Notes: a model not told the origin generated them from the sequence alone. Shown: positions 43,056 to 54,681, counted from the stretch's first letter. The stretch: 64,000 nucleotides of DNA from Peribacillus muralis (GCF_001645685.2 NZ_CP017080.1:2408001-2472000), one strand, 5' to 3'. Program-made: numbers and translations.

Positions 43056-43940
43056 TTATCCGTTTAACGAATATTTTTCGACCTTCTTCAAAAAAAGCTC
43101 CAATGCTTTCGATGCTTCGAAATCTAACTTTTTTACAATTGAAAATGGCCTGATAATGGGTTCACTTTTCAAATGAAAGGTTTTCAATTCATTGGATTTC
43201 AATTCCTTCTGGACAGTCAATCGGGATAATAAGGCAATCCCCAGCCCTGCCATGACCGCTTCTTTCACCCCCTGGATACTGGTGAAAATAAAGCTTCTCG
43301 TGACGTTTAGCTCCAAGCTGCCGAGAAGTTTGTCTGAATATGTGCGGGTGCCTGATCCTTGCTCCCTAAGCACCCAAGTTTGATCCTGCAGCATGTAACC
43401 CTCAATGATATCCATTTGGGAAAGAGGATGCACGGGAGGAACGACGATGATCATCTCATCCTTCATGAATGGGTGGACTTCGATATCCTTATATTCCGTT
43501 TCCCCTTCAATCAAACCTATATCGAGCTGATTTGATCGTATCCCTTGAATGACTTCATTTGAATTGGAAATGATGATTTGTAAATCCACCAGCGGAAATT
43601 GGGCAGCATATTCCGCCAAAACCTTTGGAAGATAATATTCCCCGATTGTAAAACTGGCACCGATTTTCAGGGTGCCGCTAACCACATTATTGAAATCATT
43701 AATTTCCCTAATGGCAGTCTCATAATGATTTAGCATTTGCTTTGCATGACGATATAAAATTTTTCCAGGTTCCGTTATTTGGACTTGTTTCGGAGATCGA
43801 TATATCAATTTCGTTCCTAACTCATTTTCCAAATTCCTTATATGAAGACTTACACCTGGCTGGGACAGGTTCAGGATTTCCCCAGCTCTGGAAAAGTTTT
43901 TCTGCTCGATTACAGTTACGAATACTCTTAAAGGATCCAT
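43056..43940 (-). CDS. LysR family regulator (CysL-like)
   Basis: 294 residues. The winged helix-turn-helix is at the N-terminus (FSRAGEILNLSQPGVSLHIR, then LENELGTKLIYRSPKQVQIT) and the periplasmic-binding-like effector domain runs from about 88. The family subgroup resembles CysL/CbbR-type regulators of sulphur or carbon metabolism. It diverges from a YeiH-family sulfate exporter gene with a 131-base spacer, which makes that gene its likely target. GGGGG precedes the ATG. Confidence 0.88.
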   Translation of the reverse strand: MDPLRVFVTVIEQKNFSRAGEILNLSQPGVSLHIRNLENELGTKLIYRSPKQVQITEPGKILYRHAKQMLNHYETAIREINDFNNVVSGTLKIGASFTIGEYYLPKVLAEYAAQFPLVDLQIIISNSNEVIQGIRSNQLDIGLIEGETEYKDIEVHPFMKDEMIIVVPPVHPLSQMDIIEGYMLQDQTWVLREQGSGTRTYSDKLLGSLELNVTRSFIFTSIQGVKEAVMAGLGIALLSRLTVQKELKSNELKTFHLKSEPIIRPFSIVKKLDFEASKALELFLKKVEKYSLNG

Positions 43941-43957
43941 GATTTCCCCCTTATGTA

Positions 43958-43982
43958 CTTATCGTTTATTCTATCATAAGTA
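43958..43982. promoter_or_regulatory. possible LysR-type operator
   Basis: Inverted repeat ACTTAT-N13-ATAAGT, containing the T-N11-A layout of LysR-type sites, in the divergent spacer just upstream of the regulator gene. Confidence 0.45.
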
Positions 43983-44071
43983 GAGCTGATCATTGAAATA
44001 GCAAAAATATATTTCACTTATTATTATTTTCGCTTTAAAGTGGAGATATCAACATAGATGGAGTGATCACC

Positions 44072-45094
44072 GTGGAGCAAGCAAAAGTAAAAACAAAAAA
44101 ACTTGGATTTACAATAGGAATCGGCTTGACCTTGTTAATTGCTATTGCGGCAAAATACTTGGCAGAGCTTCCATTCCTTCATATAATGGGTCAGTTAGTG
44201 ATTGCGATACTCATAGGCGTTGCATGGAAATCAATTATCGGTGTACCCACACACTCAATCGTGGGTACAAATTTTTCAAGCAAAGTACTATTGCGGATGG
44301 GCATTATCCTGTTAGGGATGCGCCTGAACCTTAAGGATATATTTTTTGCCGGGCCCCGCACATTTGCGGTGGGCGCCATAAGCCTTGTATTTGCTATATT
44401 AGTAGTATATGGCTTGACCCGTCTTTTTAAAGTAGATAAAAAACTGGGCATTTTGACAGCTTGCGGAACCGGAATTTGTGGTGCCGCTGCCATTTTGGCC
44501 ATTTCCACGCAAATTAAAGCTAAAGAAAAGGACACAGCCATTGCCGTTGCGACAGTAGCTGTTTTAGGCACAACCTTCACTTTCGGTTACACGATCCTTT
44601 ATTCGTTCCTCGGATTATCCGATCCTGGATATGGTATATTTGCTGGAGCTACGCTACATGAAATTGCTCACGTCATCGCGGCAGCAGCACCAGGAGGTAA
44701 TGAGGCCGTGGACTTAGCGGTCATGGTCAAGTTAACGAGAGTTGCCTTGCTCATCCCTGTTGCACTTCTAATTGGCTTTTTAATGAATTGGAAGGAGCGA
44801 TCAACGAATGAAAGCAAGTCTTCCTTTAAATCGATTCAAATACCGTGGTTCATAGTGGGATTTTTATTAATGAGCGCCCTTAATAGCTCGGGATACGTTC
44901 CTGCTTCTGTAGCGGAAATGCTCGTATCGCTTTCTTATATCCTCATGGCCATGTCGATGGCGGGGTTAGGGTTGAACATAGACCTCTTGACCTTTAAGCA
45001 ATATGGCGGAAAACCATTCGCGGCCGGTCTGATAGGTTCCATTGTATTATCGGTCCTAGGATTTGCATTGATTCACGTTTTTCATTTGAATTAG
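44072..45094 (+). CDS. YeiH family (UPF0324) putative sulfate exporter
   Basis: 340 residues with about 10 hydrophobic helices. GVPTHSIVGTNFSSKVLLRM, GILTACGTGICGAAAILAIS, TLHEIAHVIAAAAPGG and MAMSMAGLGLNIDLLTFKQY are the UPF0324 hallmarks. The family is a predicted sulfate or sulfonate exporter usually paired with a LysR regulator, as here. GGAG is spaced 8 bases from GTG 44072. An upstream GTG three codons earlier overlaps the ribosome site. Confidence 0.88.
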   Translation: MEQAKVKTKKLGFTIGIGLTLLIAIAAKYLAELPFLHIMGQLVIAILIGVAWKSIIGVPTHSIVGTNFSSKVLLRMGIILLGMRLNLKDIFFAGPRTFAVGAISLVFAILVVYGLTRLFKVDKKLGILTACGTGICGAAAILAISTQIKAKEKDTAIAVATVAVLGTTFTFGYTILYSFLGLSDPGYGIFAGATLHEIAHVIAAAAPGGNEAVDLAVMVKLTRVALLIPVALLIGFLMNWKERSTNESKSSFKSIQIPWFIVGFLLMSALNSSGYVPASVAEMLVSLSYILMAMSMAGLGLNIDLLTFKQYGGKPFAAGLIGSIVLSVLGFALIHVFHLN

Positions 45095-45172
45095 CAGGAA
45101 CTAAACGGGAAACTTCATTAAAATAGGCATATACAGCTAAATATCAGCTTAAAAAAGTTGATGACTTACATG

Positions 45173-45204
45173 AACTGGACCTCAATTGTGAGGTCCAGTT
45201 TTGC
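45173..45204 (+). terminator. terminator downstream of the YeiH gene
   Basis: Perfect 12-base arms AACTGGACCTCA / TGAGGTCCAGTT with a 4-base loop, then TTGC. Confidence 0.8.
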
Positions 45205-45640
45205 TTGCAAAGATTTTTTCCTGAACAGTAGAAAAATAAAAGCAGTAATGGTAATGAGGTAGAGTAAACCATATTGGATCTATTGGTGCTCATCTGAGTT
45301 TACTCCAGCAGTCGGTTATACAATTTGATATTTTGGGATGATGCTTTGAAAAATGGTATACACTCAATACCCTCAGGAGATGTACTCAATTTTTGAACTA
45401 ACACAAAATCTCCCACAGGAAACCATGACGATTTTTTAATTCGATGTCATGTATTCTTCGAGACTGGAGGTTGAAGAGTATCTTTCAAAAAAAGCGAAAA
45501 AAGCCGACAAGAAGGAATAATTTCTGGAATGATAAAGAAAAGCTCGTTCCACTGATGGGATATTATGTATTTTGTTTACATCGTGAATAAAATCAACAGT
45601 AGTGTAAAGAACGCACTAATTTCAAGACAAAAAAAGACAG
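45205..45640. other. intergenic region without a supportable gene
   Basis: About 435 AT-rich bases with short closed frames on both strands. Nothing recognised. Confidence 0.4.
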
Positions 45641-45671
45641 TGGGCAAACTCGATATCATCGAGTTTGCCCA
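45641..45671 (-). terminator. speD terminator
   Basis: 14-base arms TGGGCAAACTCGAT / ATCGAGTTTGCCCA with a 3-base loop and a long T-tract on the minus strand, 20 bases after the speD stop. Shares its core with the hairpin at 4960. Confidence 0.9.
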
Positions 45672-45690
45672 TGCTACTATATCAATTTCC

Positions 45691-46521
45691 TTAAATGTGT
45701 TTTTTCCCTTTTGGATGGGGAACATTGGCTCCATAAAAAATTTCATCCATTTCGGTTTGGAGCCTTTCTATTATTTCCTGCCGCTCCCCTGAATTTAGTT
45801 TTTCCTCCGTATACCCGAATAAATAATTATTGATATCGAACCTTTTCAGCTTACATTTTGTATGGAATATATTCTCCTGGTATACATTCACATCAATCAT
45901 GTCATATAGTCCCTTCACTTCTTCAGGAATATAGTTTTGAATTGAATTGATATCATGATCAATGAACAATTTTTGACCGTCTTTATCCCTCGTGAACCCT
46001 CTTACCCGATAATCAATCGTGATGATGTCGGTATCGAAGGAATGGATAAGGTAGTTAAGAGCTTTAAGAGGAGATATCTCCCCACAGGTCGAAACATCGA
46101 TATCAGCCCTGAAGGTGCTAATACCTTCATTTGGATGAAACTCGGGGTATGTATGAACGGTAATGTGGCTTTTGTCGAGCTGCATGACCACATTATCCGG
46201 TAATGGACCTGGTGATTCCTCGTAAGTACCGGTAGGCACCTCGACGACAGGACCTTCTGAAACAAGGATCGTTACACTGGCCCCTTGGGGAACATAATCC
46301 TGCTTGGCCGTATTCAGTACATGTGCCCCGATTAAATCCGCTACGTTATGCAAAATTTTCGAAAGTCTTTCTGCATTGTACTGCTCGTCGATATAGTCCA
46401 GGTAAGCCTCTCTTTCTTCCCTTGTTTTCGTATAGCATATATCATACATATTAAAACTTAACGACTTCGTCAAATTATTAAAGCCATGCAGTTCGATTCG
46501 TTGCTCTGGTGTCAGTTTCAT
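45691..46521 (-). CDS. speD: S-adenosylmethionine decarboxylase proenzyme, Escherichia coli-type (class 1A)
   Basis: 276 residues, the length and sequence of the SpeD class rather than the 125-residue SpeH common in Bacillus. [20 protein letters not shown] opens the protein. [20 protein letters not shown] contains the self-cleavage site: Lys117-Ser118, with Ser118 becoming the pyruvoyl cofactor. [18 protein letters not shown] carries the catalytic Cys. It makes decarboxylated AdoMet for spermidine synthesis. ATG with AAGGGG. No spermidine synthase gene lies next to it. Confidence 0.93.
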   Translation of the reverse strand: MKLTPEQRIELHGFNNLTKSLSFNMYDICYTKTREEREAYLDYIDEQYNAERLSKILHNVADLIGAHVLNTAKQDYVPQGASVTILVSEGPVVEVPTGTYEESPGPLPDNVVMQLDKSHITVHTYPEFHPNEGISTFRADIDVSTCGEISPLKALNYLIHSFDTDIITIDYRVRGFTRDKDGQKLFIDHDINSIQNYIPEEVKGLYDMIDVNVYQENIFHTKCKLKRFDINNYLFGYTEEKLNSGERQEIIERLQTEMDEIFYGANVPHPKGKKHI

Positions 46522-46643
46522 GATCGATTCCCCTTATATATTTTTTCACTCCCCTTATAATTACCCTTTTTCATAAATAAAAAACTAATCAAGCTATACT
46601 GATCTCCGTTCATGATTATCCCGTCCCGGCTACTATGTAAAAC

Positions 46644-46669
46644 GACCGATGCATTGAGCTGCATCGGTC
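46644..46669 (-). terminator. terminator of the opuC operon
   Basis: 10-base arms GACCGATGCA / TGCATCGGTC with a 6-base loop and TTTT on the minus strand, 25 bases after the opuCD stop. Confidence 0.8.
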
Positions 46670-46694
46670 TCCTTTTTAGCTGTTTTGTTATACA

Positions 46695-47357
46695 TTAGAC
46701 TGTATGAATCTTTTTCTTTTTTATCGGTGAAAGAGCTCGTTCCATCCATCCTAGTAATAGATCTGAAAGGATGGCCATCAATGCCGTCGGAATGGCACCG
46801 GCGAGAATGATGGCTGTTCCATTCGAAGCATTCGTTCCCCTGACGATGATATCGCCTAGGCCGCCAGCGCCAACGAAGGTACCAACTGCAGTGACTCCGA
46901 TTGCAACGACAAGCGCTGTTCGTAACCCTGCCATGATGACGGAAAGAGATAATGGCAATTCGACCATTCTTAGTAGCTGGAATTTTGTCATCCCCATTGA
47001 TTTTCCCGATTCCAAATAAGCATGATCTATACTCGTAATCCCGACATACGTATTTCTCAGGATCGGCAGTAAGGAGTATAAGAACAAAGACACAATCACT
47101 GTATTCGTTCCTAATCCCATCACTAGCATAAGGAGGGCCAGCATAGCAAGTGCTGGTGTAGTTTGTATCACATTCGTTATCGAAAATACCCACGTACTCA
47201 ATTTTTTATGCTTAGCGATGAAAATGCCTGCCGGTATGGCTATGATGGCTGCAAATAATACACCGTAAGCGGACATTAAAAAGTGGCGATAAAACTCGGT
47301 AAGCACATACATCCAATTTTGCGAATAATACGTTCCGAGCTGTTGTAAGGTTTCCAT
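46695..47357 (-). CDS. opuCD: osmoprotectant ABC transporter permease OpuCD
   Basis: 220 residues with five or six helices. The BPD_transp_1 loop contacts the ATPase (ESGKSMGMTKFQLLRMVELP, the EAA motif). VGTFVGAGGLGDIIVRG is typical of glycine betaine/carnitine/choline permeases. It is the last of four genes in the order ATPase, permease, binding protein, permease. GGGAGG precedes the ATG; 16 bases separate it from opuCC. Confidence 0.9.
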   Translation of the reverse strand: METLQQLGTYYSQNWMYVLTEFYRHFLMSAYGVLFAAIIAIPAGIFIAKHKKLSTWVFSITNVIQTTPALAMLALLMLVMGLGTNTVIVSLFLYSLLPILRNTYVGITSIDHAYLESGKSMGMTKFQLLRMVELPLSLSVIMAGLRTALVVAIGVTAVGTFVGAGGLGDIIVRGTNASNGTAIILAGAIPTALMAILSDLLLGWMERALSPIKKKKIHTV

Positions 47358-47373
47358 CTAATAGCACCTCCCG

Positions 47374-48956
<1,583 letters not shown>

Positions 48957-48968
48957 CTTATGCACCTC

Positions 48969-50123
48969 CTAGAACATTTCAACCATTTCAGCTATTTGAT
49001 GTTCTTCCTCTCCCCAAATGCTGTCATAAACGATGTCGACTAAAGTTGCCCTAGTTACAATTCCGACCAAATGTTTATTGTGGTCAACTACCGGCACGTA
49101 TTTAAATCCTCGCTTCAGTATCTTCTGAACGGAATCACGAATTAAAGAATCTTGATTCACTGAATAAACTTCTGTGTTGATCACTTCACTGATGAATGTA
49201 GCTTTTTTACGGAATTCACTGATCGTTTCTACATCCACGAACCCCTTCAAAACATTTTGCTCATCGATTACAAGTAAAGAATCCACCCTTTTCTCACGCA
49301 TGATCTTGATGGCATCGTTTAGGGACTTTTCCTCAGTAATGGAAATCGGATTACGGCTCATGATCTGTTCCACCAACTCAACATGCGGTCTTGTTTGAAG
49401 CAATCGATCCTTACCGATGAATTCTTCGACGAATTCATTCACAGGGTTTCTGAGAATTTCATCCGGTGTCCCCACTTGAACGATTTCCCCAGCCTTCAAT
49501 ATGACAATCCGATCCGCTAACTTAATCGCTTCATCCATGTCGTGAGTAACAAAAACGATGGTTTTATTTAGTGTACGTTGGAGATTTTTGAATTCCTCCT
49601 GAAGGGCATCACGGGTAATCGGATCAAGTGCACCAAATGGCTCATCCATTAAAATAAGTGGCGGATTGGAAGCAAGTGCTCTTAATACACCAATTCTTTG
49701 TTGCTGACCGCCGCTCAATTCGTGTGGATACCTCTCTAAATATTCAGGACCCATATCGACAAGCTGAAGTAATTCAAGCGCGCGTTCTTTTTTTCTCTTT
49801 TCTTCCCATTTAAGGAGTTTTGGAACGAGCGTGATATTTTCCAGTATCGTCATGTGTGGGAAAAGTCCGATTTGTTGAATGACGTACCCGATTTCCCTTC
49901 TTAACTGCACCGGATCTTTATCCATTATATTTTCGCCATTTATCAGAATCTGGCCTTCCGATGGTTCAATCAGACGGTTAATCATTTTCATGGTCGTCGT
50001 TTTACCGCAGCCACTTGGACCAATGAAACAAATGAACTCCCCTTTTTTTATGTCCAATGAAATATTATTTACAGCCTTTTTGCCTCCCTTATAGATTTTC
50101 GATACTTTTTCGATTTTTAACAT
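48969..50123 (-). CDS. opuCA: osmoprotectant ABC transporter ATPase OpuCA with tandem CBS domains
   Basis: 384 residues. The nucleotide-binding domain has FIGPSGCGKTTTMKMINRLI, the signature LSGGQQQRIGVLRAL and Walker B LILMDEPFGALDP. Two C-terminal CBS domains (about 255-375) sense ionic strength or nucleotides and gate transport in this family. GGAGG is spaced 8 bases from the ATG at 50123, excluding a start five codons earlier. It is the first gene of the opuCABCD operon. Confidence 0.92.
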   Translation of the reverse strand: MLKIEKVSKIYKGGKKAVNNISLDIKKGEFICFIGPSGCGKTTTMKMINRLIEPSEGQILINGENIMDKDPVQLRREIGYVIQQIGLFPHMTILENITLVPKLLKWEEKRKKERALELLQLVDMGPEYLERYPHELSGGQQQRIGVLRALASNPPLILMDEPFGALDPITRDALQEEFKNLQRTLNKTIVFVTHDMDEAIKLADRIVILKAGEIVQVGTPDEILRNPVNEFVEEFIGKDRLLQTRPHVELVEQIMSRNPISITEEKSLNDAIKIMREKRVDSLLVIDEQNVLKGFVDVETISEFRKKATFISEVINTEVYSVNQDSLIRDSVQKILKRGFKYVPVVDHNKHLVGIVTRATLVDIVYDSIWGEEEHQIAEMVEMF

Positions 50124-50327
50124 AACAAGCACCTCCATCTTTCATGTACAATTACAAATTTTACAAAAATATTACCTTTTATAAGCACAGTCTGTTATAC
50201 CCATACCTTAAAACTCGTAAACATATAAAATATAAAAGTCTAGTTCTTTATATTTATATTGAAAAAAATGGAACAAAAAAACCACCTTTAAAAAAGGCAG
50301 TTAATAGAGTCAAGTTATGAACATGTG

Positions 50328-51502
50328 TCAAAACCCGCCATGATGGGCAATGAGGTTTTTCACGGTTTCATTCGATCCAAAATGGAAGGATGCCTCAGAA
50401 ATGTCCCGATGACGTTTGATAATTTTATCATCACTCCTATGGCCGTACCCATCATGCAACTGCATGCACCTATCAGAAATTCGCTTGGACATTTCAGTGA
50501 TCCAATATTTGGCCATCAAGACCTCTTTCATGATATTGTCTCCATTCATATGTTTACAGATCAAATCATCTACAAAAGTACTGCCCACTTGAATATCGGT
50601 CGCTATTTCAGCAATGGTAAACCTTGTATTTTGACACTGACTAATGTTTTTATTAGAACCTTTACTGTCCATTATATATATCTTCGTCAAGTGAAGCATT
50701 TCCTTTGCTGCCATTAGAAATCTAATCGCACACATAAGACTTTCCTGCTGTAGATATTGATTGAAATATGATAAACCTTTACCTTCTTCACCGAGGAGGC
50801 TGCTAACAGGTACTGCTGAGTCATCAAAAAAAAGATCCGCTGTTTCCAAGCCAGTCTTGCCATCTTTTACTAGCTTCCTCCCCTTAGTCAATCCTGGAGT
50901 ATCTTTGTCAACCAGCAGCAAACTGATTCCGTCAAGACAAGATCCGGCTCCAAGATCGTTATTACAGGCTACAATCATCAAGTCGGCGCTATAACCATTC
51001 GTGATGATTGTTTTGGCTCCATTTATCCGATAATACCCATCTTTTTTGAAAGCAGTGGTTTGGATATTCGCTAATACAGGACACACATTCCTCTCTGACA
51101 GCGCAAAAGCAGATTTCATCTCTCCTGAACTGAATGCAGGTAAATATTTATGTTTTTGCTCCATTGTTCCAAATGAAGCGATATAGCGGGCCGCAATCTC
51201 TGAATCAATGAATATTGCTGCTAAACCAGATTCGATCCTTTCCAATTCCTCTGCCAGCACAACTGAATAGACAAAGTCCGATCCAAATCCACCGAATTCC
51301 ACATCAAGCCATGGATTTAAAAATCCGTTTTCCCCCATTCTCTTCAAAATGAGCTTGGTATTGCCCCCTCTTGTTCCCATTGATCATAATAGGGAACTGC
51401 CTCCTTATGAAGAAATTCACGAAATGCCTGTCGATATGATAAGTGATCTTTCGTGAAGAAGGAACGTGAATCATCCTTATTGACCGCCAAAGCGTTAACC
51501 AT
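50328..51502 (-). pseudogene. frameshifted acyl-CoA dehydrogenase
   Basis: A proper start (ATG 51502 with GGAGG) opens MVNALAVNKDDSRSFFTKDH and SYRQAFREFLHKEAVPYYDQ, the ACAD N-terminal helices, then WEQEGAIPSSF and a TGA near 51385. One base lost there moves the rest to another frame: MGENGFLNPWLDVEFGGFGS, LSERNVCPVL, RINGAKTIITNGYSADLMIV. The C-terminal domain is degenerate: the usual GGYGYxxEYP is replaced by HDGYGHRSDDK. With these losses the gene is very likely dead. Confidence 0.82.
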
Positions 51503-51990
51503 AAGTAAACCTCCATTCGCAAATGTTTTCGGTTAGTTGCAACATTCATAGTAATTAACAGTTCTGCTCAAAGAAAAAGAAGAATGAAAAATGTAAGCGG
51601 TTACTAAATTCGACTTTCTAATGGAAAATATGGTGTACAATGTTCAAGTTCAACAAAAGTATCTAATTCCCTTTTATACATCTATTTTTTTATTTGGAAA
51701 TTATTGTTTATAGGAGTTTGTTGACTTTGGTGTTACTACCTGATTTATTGAAGGTTTTAAATATATATTCTGACGAGGTTATTATTAAAATATCAATAAG
51801 ATACGTAAGGTGTGTTCCTTCAGGAATACTACTTCCTGACCATTATTTCTGTTAATAGCTCGTGTATTTCATTGTTGAATTACCTTATTACTACCTTACA
51901 ATATGACCTGGCCTTATAATGCTTGGAGTTTTTTTTGCCCTATTTTAAGTCCATTTGGTTATTTGTTTGAAACACGTCCGAATTGATTGG
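51503..51990. other. intergenic region with a direct-repeat copy
   Basis: About 490 AT-rich bases. The only feature seen is the repeat at 51751-51779. Confidence 0.4.
51751..51779 (+). repeat. 29-base direct repeat, copy 1
   Basis: AAGGTTTTAAATATATATTC, then TGACGAGGT. Copy 2 at 52759-52787 differs only at two adjacent bases (GA versus AG). The copies are 1,008 bp apart in the same orientation and flank the MFS remnant. Confidence 0.8.
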
Positions 51991-52703
51991 TTAGACATAC
52001 CGTATTACCGCCAATGACGTTAATATTGCTAAACTACCCGATAAGAGAAAGGCTGCTGTATATGTACCTGATACTTGGTCAAGGTATCCAGTTACAGTTG
52101 GATCCAGTATTCCAGCTGTATTGGCTAAAAAGTGCATGTAACCTCCAACTGAACCAACATTTTGATGATTCACAACATCCTGAATGATCGCCCAGTAAAT
52201 GGAACCGATTAAATACAAGAACAATAACGATGAAGCCACTAAACTTACAGCTCCTATGATTGTTGTTACAATTCTTGCAAGTCCAATACACACAGCAGAA
52301 ATGAACAAACATGTAACCAATACAACCTCACGAGAAAATAATACTCTTTTTTCAGCGAACTTCTTGTATATTAAATCCGATAAGAATCGCCTTGAAGCTA
52401 ACCCCATAAACCAAATACCCAGGGAATGACTGTAACAACACTCATTTCTTTGACATTTAAGTCATGAGTATCTAGTAAATAACTAGGAAACCAAGTTAAA
52501 AAGAATAATAGGATATAAGAATAAGTAAAGGATGTAAATAAACCTGTTTTTTGTTTCAAATAATAGCTTAAAGGAATTTTTTCATGTGAGGAAGCTTCAT
52601 TAACATATTGTAGATTGCTTCGAATAGCAGCATGATTGACTGCTGGTTTTTCTTTACTAAATAACCACCAAGTATTAGTCCATGCATGAAGATAAAGGGG
52701 CAA
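51991..52703 (-). pseudogene. truncated and frameshifted MFS transporter (ACS-type)
   Basis: Two overlapping frames. The first (52703-52398) has WWLFSKEKPAVN, then SYILLFFLTWFPSYLLDTHD, matching the central loop and helix 7 of anion:cation symporters. The second (52407-51991) continues RRFLSDLIYKKFAEKRVLFS, then VGGYMHFLANTAGILDPTVT, the helix 8-12 half. A single shift joins them near 52400. Helices 1-6 (about 200 residues) are missing. Non-functional. Confidence 0.8.
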
Positions 52704-52758
52704 AAGATATAAAAGTCAAAACGAATTAAAAACACATAAGTTGCATAACTACAAAAAA

Positions 52759-52787
52759 AAGGTTTTAAATATATATTCTAGCGAGGT
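52759..52787 (+). repeat. 29-base direct repeat, copy 2
   Basis: AAGGTTTTAAATATATATTC, then TAGCGAGGT; see copy 1 at 51751. Confidence 0.8.
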
Positions 52788-52881
52788 GTTTTTTGTAATA
52801 TTTTTAAACTTCTTTTCAGCTTTGCTTGCCATAAAAGCAAAACAAAAAGGTCGCTTCTACGACCTCATTTTGATAAATGAA

Positions 52882-53658
52882 TCATGTTCCTTTGTTGCCA
52901 TTTCTGAAGTTATCGTAATCAGTCTTAATGTAATGAAACACCTTTGAATTACCGTTATGGTCAGGATGCGTTATTTTTAATAAACCTTTATATCCTGCCA
53001 ATACCTCTTTAACAGTTGCCTTTTTTGAAAGACCTAATTTTTTGCTATAATCATCTGATTGTGCAATGGGGAACGTATGGTTATGACCCGTTTGATTTTC
53101 CTTCAGCTTCCCTAGTTCATTCCGTAATTCAATATTTTCCGTTAACAAATCCTTCACTTCATTTTGCAATTGGCTCTTCTCATTCCTTAGGATGACAACT
53201 TCCTTTTTGTACATCTCCCTTTGCTGAATTAATGTTTTTTTGGCAGTTTCATGAAGTTCTTCCATTCCTTCTATATGTGTATCTTGTACTTGGTTTTTTA
53301 ATTTTAGCCGATAGATGATTTCGTCCTTATTTTGAACCTTTACCTCATTTATTGGCAGCTTTTTAACCATGTCTTCAATATTAAATCCAGCATCTTTCTG
53401 ACTTTTCCCCTCGTATTTTATCCTGCCTTCAGAGAGCCAGCGCCTGACAGTCTGTATACGAATCCTTTCTGAAACCCCTGCATCCTGTAACAGATCAAAT
53501 GCCAGATCTGTGTCATCCGATGATCCTGTTTTTCTACTCACATTGCCTCCCTCATATTTTATCCTTCCTTCTCGCATCCAACGCCTGACAAATTGTATAC
53601 TGTTACTTTCTGTTACACCCGCATCCTTTAACAGGTCGAAAGCTTGATCCGTGTTCAC
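52882..53658 (-). CDS. tandem HTH - coiled-coil - J-domain protein
   Basis: 258 residues with an unusual layout. Two copies of a MerR/excisionase-like helix-turn-helix lie at about 3-37 (AFDLLKDAGVTESNSIQFVR, RWMREGRIKYEG) and 50-84 (AFDLLQDAGVSERIRIQTVR, RWLSEGRIKYEG). A charged helical coiled coil (about 125-188) follows. A C-terminal J-domain (about 207-253) contains LGLSKKATVKEVLAGYKGLL and the diagnostic HPD at 231-233 in KITHPDHNG. It could recruit DnaK to DNA-bound complexes. GGAAAGGTG precedes GTG 53658; a longer frame to 53709 lacks a ribosome site. It sits in a decayed zone. Confidence 0.75.
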   Translation of the reverse strand: MNTDQAFDLLKDAGVTESNSIQFVRRWMREGRIKYEGGNVSRKTGSSDDTDLAFDLLQDAGVSERIRIQTVRRWLSEGRIKYEGKSQKDAGFNIEDMVKKLPINEVKVQNKDEIIYRLKLKNQVQDTHIEGMEELHETAKKTLIQQREMYKKEVVILRNEKSQLQNEVKDLLTENIELRNELGKLKENQTGHNHTFPIAQSDDYSKKLGLSKKATVKEVLAGYKGLLKITHPDHNGNSKVFHYIKTDYDNFRNGNKGT

Positions 53659-53709
53659 ATTTTTCACCTTTCCTTTTACATGCCAAGTCATGTTTTTGCA
53701 ATGTTGCAA

Positions 53710-54255
53710 TCCATGGGTCTGACTTAGTCCCTGGCGCTATAACGAGAAAATAGACTTATGCTCCAGAGAATTATATATCACTTCGGAATTGTTATGTATT
53801 CGGCAGTTTCCTTCATTATCCGAAGCCTACTCTTTCAAGTAAAGCAGTTGCTCCAAATCCATAATATGTGCTGTATAGCCGATGCGTAATTCGCTGCAGT
53901 CAGCCTTAGCAACCTATTTGCATTACCTTTTACATGATATCATAGCTGCTTTTCATCCAAAGAACAAACAGATAAAGAATGAATGACAGATATCACAGCT
54001 TGATAACGAAAGCGTTTCAACAGCTATTATGAAGACTCTGCCTAGTATACTATTAAGAAAAGGCCACTATATTGATATAGCCCATAGGATATATTCGAAA
54101 AAAACCCAATCTCTCAGTGGTGCAAATGAGAAATCGGGACCAATTCTTTCCACCATATGCTTAAGGTTTGACCATGGCAATGACTTTTCACCATCTCTCT
54201 CCTTATTGATACTATAGTAATTATAACGATTTGACTTTATAGCGCATATAAAAAG
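53710..54255. other. intergenic region without a supportable gene
   Basis: About 545 bases. A cre-like string CGAAAGCGTTTCAA near 54007 has no adjacent gene. A 62-codon plus-strand frame has no ribosome site. Nothing else seen. Confidence 0.4.
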
Positions 54256-54681
54256 TTATTTTTGGCCCTCTGTGTAAATTTGAAAGGTAATACCGAATTT
54301 GTCTGTGACAATTCCATAAGCAGGGCTAAAAAAAGCCTCCTGCAACGGCATTTTCACTTGTCCTTTTTCCGATAAGGCTTCAAAGATCTTGGTTGATTTC
54401 TCGATATCGTCAGTTGAAAGGCAAATCGTAACTTGATCTCCTGTCTGACTCATTTGCCCTGGGAATGTATCTGAAAACATAAGATCCGTTTCCCCAACCT
54501 TCACCATTGCATGTGATACAAGTTCCTTCGCTTCCTCTGGTAAAGGAAATTCCGGGTTTTCTGGCATTTCCCCGAAAGTTTGCGTAAAAAGGATTTTGGC
54601 GTCCAATGCTTTTTCGTAAAATTCAATCGCTTCCTTTGCATTACCGTTCATCATTAAATAAGGCGACAATCGCATGTTCAT
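54256..54681 (-). CDS. VOC-family protein, PhnB/YjdN type
   Basis: 141 residues. LSPYLMMNGNAKEAIEFYEK is the PhnB-like opening, FGEMPENPEFPLPEEAKELV the variable loop, HAMVKVGETDLMFSDTFPGQ the first metal-side strand and FSPAYGIVTDKFGITFQIYT the C-terminal strands (family WGDRFGxxWxI). No role in phosphonate metabolism is proven for these proteins. ATG with AAGGGG. Monocistronic. Confidence 0.82.
   Translation of the reverse strand: MNMRLSPYLMMNGNAKEAIEFYEKALDAKILFTQTFGEMPENPEFPLPEEAKELVSHAMVKVGETDLMFSDTFPGQMSQTGDQVTICLSTDDIEKSTKIFEALSEKGQVKMPLQEAFFSPAYGIVTDKFGITFQIYTEGQK

Noticed and set aside
46633..47193. 186-codon open frame on the same strand as opuCD
   Set aside because: It lies in another frame over opuCD, has Arg/Cys/Ser-rich composition typical of a shadow, and lacks a ribosome site. 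The OpuCD frame carries all family motifs.
54005..54020. cre-like sequence CGAAAGCGTTTCAA
   Set aside because: It deviates from TG at its first position and has no promoter or gene start nearby.
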